DNA from: Collinsella sp. TF08-11AT
GTDB lineage: Bacteria > Actinomycetota > Coriobacteriia > Coriobacteriales > Coriobacteriaceae
Length of the DNA stretch: 54,954 nucleotides
Assembly: GCF_003437035.1 (NCBI RefSeq)
Contig: NZ_QSRL01000007.1
Span: forward strand, 57,901-112,854
Reading direction: 5' to 3'
Part shown: in pieces, positions 50,698-54,954 of the stretch
Layout of the letters: every line of letters starts with the position of its first letter
Position numbering within the stretch: the stretch's first letter is position 1
Notes under the pieces: model-generated
The model's database searches: none
What the model was told of the DNA's origin: nothing
What the model saw: only the letters and a program-made list of their open reading frames with translations
Position numbers and translations under genes: made by a program

Positions 50698-50848
50698 GGG
50701 CCGGCGGGCGAAGCGGGCCCTATCCCCCGACCGAGCTCATCGCCCCGCGTTGCCGCGCGGCGATTTTCGTGGGTTCGCGCCTTGCGAAAGCCGGCACCTC
50801 CCCTTAACAGCGCAGCGATCAATAATGGCCCCGCCCGGGGCCATTTTC
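50698..50848 (+). ncRNA. possible small RNA of about 150 nt
   Basis: A plus-strand transcript could start near 50698 after an extended -10 (TGATACAAT at 50685-50693) and end at the T-tailed hairpin at 50824-50848. The interior has no good reading frame but is strongly self-complementary: GCCGGC near the 5' end pairs with GCCGGC near 50795, and a central CCGCGCGG hairpin lies between. A CCTCC stretch, complementary to Shine-Dalgarno sequences, lies at about 50800. No known RNA family was recognised, and the -35 is poor. It may be only an oversized terminator region. Confidence 0.3.
50824..50848. terminator. GC-rich terminator behind the GNAT gene
   Basis: AATGGCCCCG / CGGGGCCATT stem followed by TTTC on the plus strand. 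On the minus strand it follows the GNAT gene by about 35 bp and ends in ATTATT, a weaker terminator. Confidence 0.65.
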
Positions 50849-50881
50849 ATGTACATGGATTGTTGATGCGTGCCCCCGCTC

Positions 50882-51373
50882 TTATGCCTCGCGCAGCCAG
50901 TCGAACGCAACGCGCGGCGTGCCGTCGGACACATACACGACGCCGGCGCGCTCGAACCCTGCCTTGAGGCTCGCACCCTGCATGGGCAGGTTGTCCGCGT
51001 GCGTATCGATACGCAGATGGTCGGCACGCTCCTTGGCAAAGGCAAACATCGCGGCCGCGATACCGTGCACGGTGCCGTCGGACGCCACGCGGTGCAGCAC
51101 GGCGTACGGAGTGTCGCTGCGCCACTGACCGTCCTCGATGACGTCATAGCACTCGTCCGGGCCCGGCAAAAAGGCAAACGTCGCCACCACGCGACCGTCG
51201 ACTTCGCACACATAGCTGCCACCGGCGGCGATATCGGCAGCCAGCTGCTCGGCCGAAGGCGTGCCCTCGGGCCACTGCGTGGCGTTGCCATGCGCGCGCA
51301 TAAAGGCGCGGGCGGCATCATAGATAGCCATGACGGCGGGAATGTCGGTATCGAGGGTTTTTCTGATCATCAC
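50882..51373 (-). CDS. GNAT-family acetyltransferase
   Basis: 163 aa. The motif order is that of GNAT enzymes: strand and helix IRKTLDTDIPAVMAIYDAAR, substrate helix region GNATQWPEGTPS, core strands YVCEVDGRVVATFAF and the acetyl-CoA loop at VASDGTVHGIAAAMFAFAKE (in place of the usual Q/RxxGxG/A), then IDTHADNLPMQGASLKAGFE. The VHGIA form of the CoA loop is found in the RimI-like subset of gut anaerobes. Substrate unknown. A palindromic element lies between it and the divergent small zinc-ribbon gene. Confidence 0.85.
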   Translation of the reverse strand: MMIRKTLDTDIPAVMAIYDAARAFMRAHGNATQWPEGTPSAEQLAADIAAGGSYVCEVDGRVVATFAFLPGPDECYDVIEDGQWRSDTPYAVLHRVASDGTVHGIAAAMFAFAKERADHLRIDTHADNLPMQGASLKAGFERAGVVYVSDGTPRVAFDWLREA

Positions 51374-51394
51374 GCGGCGACCTCACGTTTATTG

Positions 51395-51424
51395 GTATCA
51401 CTTTGATTGAGCAATGATACCAGC
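51395..51424. promoter_or_regulatory. inverted repeat between divergent GNAT and zinc-ribbon genes
   Basis: TGGTATCA (51395-51402) and TGATACCA (51417-51424) are perfect inverted 8-bp arms separated by 14 bp (22 bp centre to centre). They sit in the 73-bp gap shared by both promoters, so one regulator could control both genes. Confidence 0.5.
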
Positions 51425-51446
51425 GTTTGGAAAGGGCAAGGAGCGG

Positions 51447-51743
51447 ATGGGGAGCAAAAAGCGAGCCGCCTGGTCAAAGGCCAAAAGCGAGTTTTTGGGC
51501 GCTGCCACCGGCGGCGATATGAGCGATCTGTTTGCGCGCGAAGACGAGCGCCGCGACGCACTAGACGCCGAGCGCGATGAAGCCTGGCGCTACAAGTCGT
51601 GCGAACGCAAAAACCGTTACGACACGCGCGCCGAGGCCGAGGCAGTTATGGCCGACTGCGAAAACCGCGGGCGGCGCGGCCTTGCCTGCTACAAATGCGA
51701 ATACTGCGGCGGATGGCATCTGACGTCGCACCCCTGGAAATAG
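51447..51743 (+). CDS. small protein with C-terminal zinc ribbon
   Basis: 98 aa from the ATG at 51447, selected by AAGGAG just upstream. The N-terminal two-thirds are helical and strongly charged (EDERRDALDAERDEAWRYKS). The C-terminus carries CxxC-type cysteines (CERKNRYDTRAEAEAVMADC, then YKCEYCGGWHLTSHP), a small zinc-binding module also seen in phage and bacterial hypothetical proteins. Likely nucleic-acid or protein binding, but no role is known. It shares an operator-like palindrome with the GNAT gene. Confidence 0.75.
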   Translation: MGSKKRAAWSKAKSEFLGAATGGDMSDLFAREDERRDALDAERDEAWRYKSCERKNRYDTRAEAEAVMADCENRGRRGLACYKCEYCGGWHLTSHPWK

Positions 51744-51791
51744 ACCCCGCATCGGCACGGCGCTGGCGAAGCGCCGGCCATCGCACGCAAG

Positions 51792-52496
51792 CTACGGGCG
51801 CGGCGGCACCAAAACATCGTAGCGAACGGCCTTGCCCGCAAGCTGATAGCTCGGCTTAACGCCGGCAAGCAGAGGCCCCTTCACCGGCCGCTTGATAACG
51901 ACCTTGCGCGGGTGCGGTGCAAGCGCAGCTTCGACCAGCGTCTCCTCATCGGCGCACGGCTGCTCCAAATGGTGCAAGAGCTGGAACTTCTTTTTAACCG
52001 CCGCGCTCTTGGTGCGCTCGGGAAACATGGGGTCCAGATACACCACGTCGGGAGCCGCGAGCTCACCGCGCTCGACCAGCTCAGCCGTATGGCAAAGGCC
52101 GGCAATGCTGTCCTCGCCCGCATGTAAGCGCATACGCGCCACGGCAGCCGCAAGCGCCGGATCATCCGCCGCGCGGCCCAAGGCATCCTTGAGGAGCGCC
52201 GCGATCACGCAGTCCTGTTCATACAGATCGACGGTAAAGCCCGCTGCCGCCAGCAGCAGCGAGTCCTCGCCAAAGCCTGCTGTGGCATCAATCGCCCATG
52301 GTTGTTCGATGCCTTTTGTGCGCGCAGCCTTTACCAACAGCTCTTGCTGCAGACGACCCTGCTTGAGCCGTGGAAGTATGCGGCCAAAATCGGCACGCAA
52401 CTCCATCGTGCCGTCGGTGAGCGTAAGGCCCTCGGACGTCCGCACGAGCTCGAGCCCAGCAGCCCGAGCAACAGAAAAGGGATCGACGACGCCCAT
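51792..52496 (-). CDS. rsmJ: 16S rRNA (guanine(1516)-N2)-methyltransferase
   Basis: 234 aa Rossmann-fold methyltransferase of the RsmJ family (DUF548). AIDATAGFGEDSLLLAAAGF is SAM motif I, and DVVYLDPMFPERTKSAAVKK carries the DPMFP signature with the target-base pocket. It modifies G1516 of 16S rRNA. The start is ATG at 52496, because AAGGAG is five bases upstream; the GTG two codons earlier would be too close to it. Confidence 0.92.
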   Translation of the reverse strand: MGVVDPFSVARAAGLELVRTSEGLTLTDGTMELRADFGRILPRLKQGRLQQELLVKAARTKGIEQPWAIDATAGFGEDSLLLAAAGFTVDLYEQDCVIAALLKDALGRAADDPALAAAVARMRLHAGEDSIAGLCHTAELVERGELAAPDVVYLDPMFPERTKSAAVKKKFQLLHHLEQPCADEETLVEAALAPHPRKVVIKRPVKGPLLAGVKPSYQLAGKAVRYDVLVPPRP

Positions 52497-52559
52497 GGAC
52501 ACTCCTTAGCAAGCAAAGCGGATACGTGAGCGCCGTTGATGTCGGCGCCCAACCGTCCA

Positions 52560-52703
52560 CTATTGTCCCACATGCGACATGGCCCACAGCATCCCAATGC
52601 AAAGCACCGCCATCAATCCCGTGCACACGGCAGCGATCACAGAATCGCCCATGCGCTTTCCTAACGACCGCGGCTCGCGCGCTTGCCCTGTTCCGTACAT
52701 CAT
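52560..52703 (-). CDS. 47-aa single-helix membrane protein
   Basis: An open frame from ATG ATG at 52703 to TAG at 52560, preceded by a very strong AAGGAGGAGCC. The first 21 residues are polar and basic (YGTGQAREPRSLGKRMGD). Residues about 22-41 form a hydrophobic helix (SVIAAVCTGLMAVLCIGMLW), and the end is MSHVGQ. The positive N-side predicts an N-in/C-out single-pass protein. No family was recognised. Its ribosome site and the clean membrane helix make it a likely real gene. Confidence 0.7.
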   Translation of the reverse strand: MMYGTGQAREPRSLGKRMGDSVIAAVCTGLMAVLCIGMLWAMSHVGQ

Positions 52704-52930
52704 GGCTCCTCCTTAGACCAACTCCTTGTTACGCCCTCATCATTGCAGCGCCGCACATGGGCTGCCATCGATTTGACTTACGTCCAGCTTTCCTTTTTGA
52801 AAGGTTGGACCGTGCAGGCAAGAGACGCTTTCAGGCGCATGCATCGCCGCGTTGAACTACAATGTGCTTCACCATATGTGCAGTACATAGGGTGCGCCAG
52901 GTTGGCGTACTCGTATCGAAAGGACCAGCC

Positions 52931-53332
52931 ATGAGCTTCACTCGCAAGACTCTCAAAATCCTTGCCCTGATTTATTTTGTTCTGGGCATCGCCAGTCTCG
53001 TCATTGGAATCGCCGGCATCGCGACCGGCAAGTTCGAGTCCACCTACGGATCGAACGCCATGCTCGCGGCGGCTGTGATTATCGCCAAGGGCCTCATCGA
53101 TCTTGCCGCGGGCGTTGCGGGCATCAAGGGTGCCAACAAGCCTTCGCAGGTTGACGGCGCGTTTAAGCTCGGTATCGTTGCTGCAGTCGCCACGCTTGCC
53201 CAGGCGGTGCTCACGCTTCCCGCGTTTGGCGGCGACGCCATCAACTTTGGCGCCTTTGTCATCGTGGTGTACGACCTGTTCTTTGTTCAGCAGGCCCACG
53301 CCGTCAAGGCCGAGAACAAGGACCGCCTGTAA
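52931..53332 (+). CDS. small four-helix membrane protein, function unknown
   Basis: 133 aa with four hydrophobic segments (residues about 8-32, 42-65, 75-95 and 100-118) and a charged C-terminus (VKAENKDRL). It starts with the basic MSFTRKTLK. Small helices rich in Gly, Ala and Ile (LGIASLVIGIAGIATG) resemble DUF4064/holin-like or stress-induced membrane proteins of Actinobacteria. AAAGGA lies before ATG at 52931. The 227 bp upstream include the start of the small membrane gene in the opposite direction and an AT-rich promoter area. A terminator follows. Confidence 0.75.
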   Translation: MSFTRKTLKILALIYFVLGIASLVIGIAGIATGKFESTYGSNAMLAAAVIIAKGLIDLAAGVAGIKGANKPSQVDGAFKLGIVAAVATLAQAVLTLPAFGGDAINFGAFVIVVYDLFFVQQAHAVKAENKDRL

Positions 53333-53370
53333 GCGCTCGCTTCTCATAGCCTCTGCAGCCAAGCAACTAA

Positions 53371-53406
53371 AAAGGGCCGATCGCACATCTCCGCGGTCGG
53401 CCCTTT
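53371..53406 (+). terminator. terminator of the four-helix membrane protein gene
   Basis: Stem AAAGGGCCGA / TCGGCCCTTT, 10 bp, with a 16-nt loop, followed by TGCATTTG (weak T-run). Confidence 0.7.
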
Positions 53407-53409
53407 GCA

Positions 53410-53460
53410 TTTGCCCAGATAAAACCTGCCAAAATAAACCTGTCCCTTTTTGGTAGGTTA
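53410..53460. repeat. CTGTCCC hairpin, CCTGCCAAAA subtype, next to the RlmA stop
   Basis: ACCTGCCAAAA / TTTTTGGtAGGT with AAACCTGTCCC in the loop, directly abutting the TAA of the RlmA-like gene (53458-53460). It shares the flank TTGCCCAGATAAAACC with 12366-12420. Confidence 0.75.
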
Positions 53461-54270
53461 GTGGCGGTACTCGGCGATGATGAAGTCGATATCGGTCTGA
53501 AGGGTGTCCAGGTTTGCCAGGCGCTCTTTGTCGGCAGGGCGCGTGCGGTAGTAGTACGGCGTCATCTGAAACACCGCCTCGATATCGGCCTGCGTCTGGA
53601 GCGTAATGTTCGCAGACACCCGTTTCGTGCCAACCAACTCGAGCTCGGTTGTCTGCGGCAACTTCTCGTCGTTGAGATACGGCGTGTCGTAGAGCACCTC
53701 CTTGAGCCCAAACAGATGCCGCGCACCCGGCACCACGGTGTAGAGCGAGCCCTCGGGTGCCAGCACGCGGGCAAACTCGCGCTCGTTAAAGGGGGCAAAA
53801 AGCTCGGTCACCATATCGAAAGCGCCATCAGCCACGGGGATGTCCTTCATGTTGGCCACGAAGTAGGTCGCATCGCCGCGCTTGGCAGCCAGGCGCACCA
53901 TCTCTTTGCCCAAATCGAACCCGTAAACATCCGCACCCGGCACCGCGCCCATAGCGCTGGTGTAATAGCCCTCGCCACAGCAAATATCGAGCAAGGTCAG
54001 CTGCTTGTCCGTAGACACCCCGTGCTCTGCCGCCCGCGCGCGCACCAGCTCGACCATCGCATCGCGCAACGGCGCATAGTAACCGCGGTTCAGAAAGTCA
54101 CGACGGCTGCGCGCCTGCGACTTGGGATCGCCCATGGAGTCGCCGCTCTTGGACGAGCGCAGCAGATACAGATAGCCCTCGCGCGCACGGTCAAACCGAT
54201 GTCCGCCCGCGCATGCAGCACCGCGCTCGTCGTCCACCAACGGCTCATGGCAAACGGGACACAACAACAT
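53458..54270 (-). CDS. rlmA: 23S rRNA (guanine-N1)-methyltransferase, RlmA family
   Basis: 270 aa. An N-terminal zinc finger (C4, C7, C20, H24: CPVCHEPL, CAGGHRFD) is followed by GYLYLLRSSKSGDSMGDPKS, typical of RlmA, and by a SAM-binding Rossmann domain (LLDICCGEGYYTSAM; usual form has DIGCGEGYY). RlmA(I)/(II) methylate G745 or G748 in 23S rRNA helix 35; the subtype cannot be told. AAGGAG precedes the ATG. A CTGTCCC-type hairpin repeat abuts its stop codon. Confidence 0.93.
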   Translation of the reverse strand: MLLCPVCHEPLVDDERGAACAGGHRFDRAREGYLYLLRSSKSGDSMGDPKSQARSRRDFLNRGYYAPLRDAMVELVRARAAEHGVSTDKQLTLLDICCGEGYYTSAMGAVPGADVYGFDLGKEMVRLAAKRGDATYFVANMKDIPVADGAFDMVTELFAPFNEREFARVLAPEGSLYTVVPGARHLFGLKEVLYDTPYLNDEKLPQTTELELVGTKRVSANITLQTQADIEAVFQMTPYYYRTRPADKERLANLDTLQTDIDFIIAEYRH

Positions 54271-54367
54271 GGCAACTCCTTAGCGCGGACAACACAACGC
54301 CCACCATTGTCGCACGCCTCCCCCACCTAGTCATTGGGTGTTCCTATAGTTTTGTCAACCTTCGACG

Positions 54368-54954
54368 CTACTCCCGGTAGGGCACCCGGTCGCGCATCAC
54401 GGCGTATATCGCCCTGAGCCGCCTCCTCGCGACGGCCTTGAGCGCCCGCCCGTGCCCCATGCCCCGCGCCCTGCAGGCCCGGTAGTACTCGCCGTAGCGC
54501 CCCGACGACCTCACCAGGCTGTTGCACGAGAAGATCAGAAGAGACTTGAGCCTCGCGTCGCCGCGCCTGGACGCCCTGACCGACCTCACCGACGTGCCGG
54601 AGCTCCTCACCCTCGGGGCTATGCCGCAGTACGAGGCCAGGTGGTCGTGGTCCGGGAACCTCCCGATGTCGACCGACACCGCGAGCTGCGCCGCGGTCCT
54701 CGGGCCGATGCCGGGCACGGTGAGCAGGCACGCGTAGGTCTCGTCGCCCTCGAGCAGCGCCGCCGTCTCGGCCTCGAGGGCCCCGGCCTCGTCGAGGGCC
54801 TCCGATATCCGGGCGGCCAGGAACCTGACCTGCCTGTTCTCGGCCTCGACGAGCGCCGGCGGGGGCGCGGTGGAGGCGGCCGCGGCCTCCCCGGCGGCCT
54901 CGGCCCGCGGGCCCCCGGCCCCGGAGCGGGCGATCCCCCACGCCCCGCCGAACC
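54368..54954 (-). mobile_element. IS110-family transposase, C-terminal part (runs off the window)
   Basis: 195 codons at the window end, reading into it. The C-terminal transposase_20 domain is clear: VPGIGPRTAAQLAVSVDIGR (helix-hairpin-helix), LASYCGIAPRVRSSGTSV, RRGDARLKSLLIFSC and the end RLRAIYAVMRDRVPYRE. A long Ala/Glu coiled segment precedes it. The N-terminal DEDD (RuvC-like) domain lies outside the window, so intactness cannot be judged. The segment is even richer in GC than its neighbours. IS110 elements have little or no terminal repeat; none was identified. The likely left end lies between 54330 and 54365. Confidence 0.88.

Overview
The window is about 55 kb of high-GC chromosomal DNA that reads like a gut actinobacterium of the class Coriobacteriia, most probably Collinsella. 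I infer this from the codon and GC character, a complete bile salt hydrolase, LAxTG-type (class E sortase-like) wall-anchored proteins, a TetM-like translation GTPase, small conserved gut-anaerobe families (rubrerythrin, PdxST with a MocR regulator, a DUF2130 protein) and the absence of respiratory genes. No rRNA, tRNA or CRISPR array was found. The window ends inside an IS110-family transposase.

Layout. 1-5.6 kb: a DUF2130 coiled-coil protein, a metallophosphoesterase, two very small proteins, a YdjC/ChbG deacetylase, a fossil of the phosphoesterase and an MFS transporter, with several copied hairpins between them. 5.6-9.1 kb: an iron alcohol dehydrogenase/aldehyde dehydrogenase operon with a palindromic operator, divergent from a rubredoxin-rubrerythrin. 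9.1-12.2 kb: PdxR divergent from pdxS-pdxT (vitamin B6). 12.2-16 kb: an RGG-tailed protein, a deformylase-like protein and an XRE-HTH/aminotransferase fusion; the two minus-strand genes each carry a large, similarly folded 3' element. 16-22 kb: LysR/EamA pair, Kup potassium transporter, bile salt hydrolase and a second, degenerate deformylase. 22-28.4 kb: purine permease, a tandem pair of LAATG-anchored beta-helix surface proteins and an esterase. 28.4-33 kb: uracil permease, MetE-like enzyme, LysR and a HAD phosphatase. 33-35.3 kb: TPP riboswitch controlling thiM, a thiamine-binding protein and thiE. 35.3-41 kb: patatin and two large GGDEF (one GGDEF/EAL) proteins. 41-44.9 kb: small membrane protein, IS30-like fossil, flavin reductase, Cys-less ArsC-like protein, CobW GTPase and TrmL. 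44.9-54.3 kb: UvrA2-like ABC protein coupled to an AAA ATPase, the TetM-like GTPase, a possible small RNA, GNAT, small zinc-ribbon protein, RsmJ, two small membrane proteins and RlmA.

The most unusual content lies between genes. A dispersed family of hairpins keeps a CTGTCCC-type loop while its stems differ, and two members supply the Met-stop end of neighbouring genes. Two roughly 150-nt elements at 12.44-12.59 and 14.21-14.35 kb keep the same fold with different stem sequences, which points to a structured RNA. The surface-protein pair retains an exact 45-bp copy of the permease 3' end, which marks the tandem duplication that made it. The aminotransferase fusion has an internal Shine-Dalgarno and start codon that would also yield the free 405-residue enzyme. 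All functions are inferred from the sequence alone; no database search was possible.
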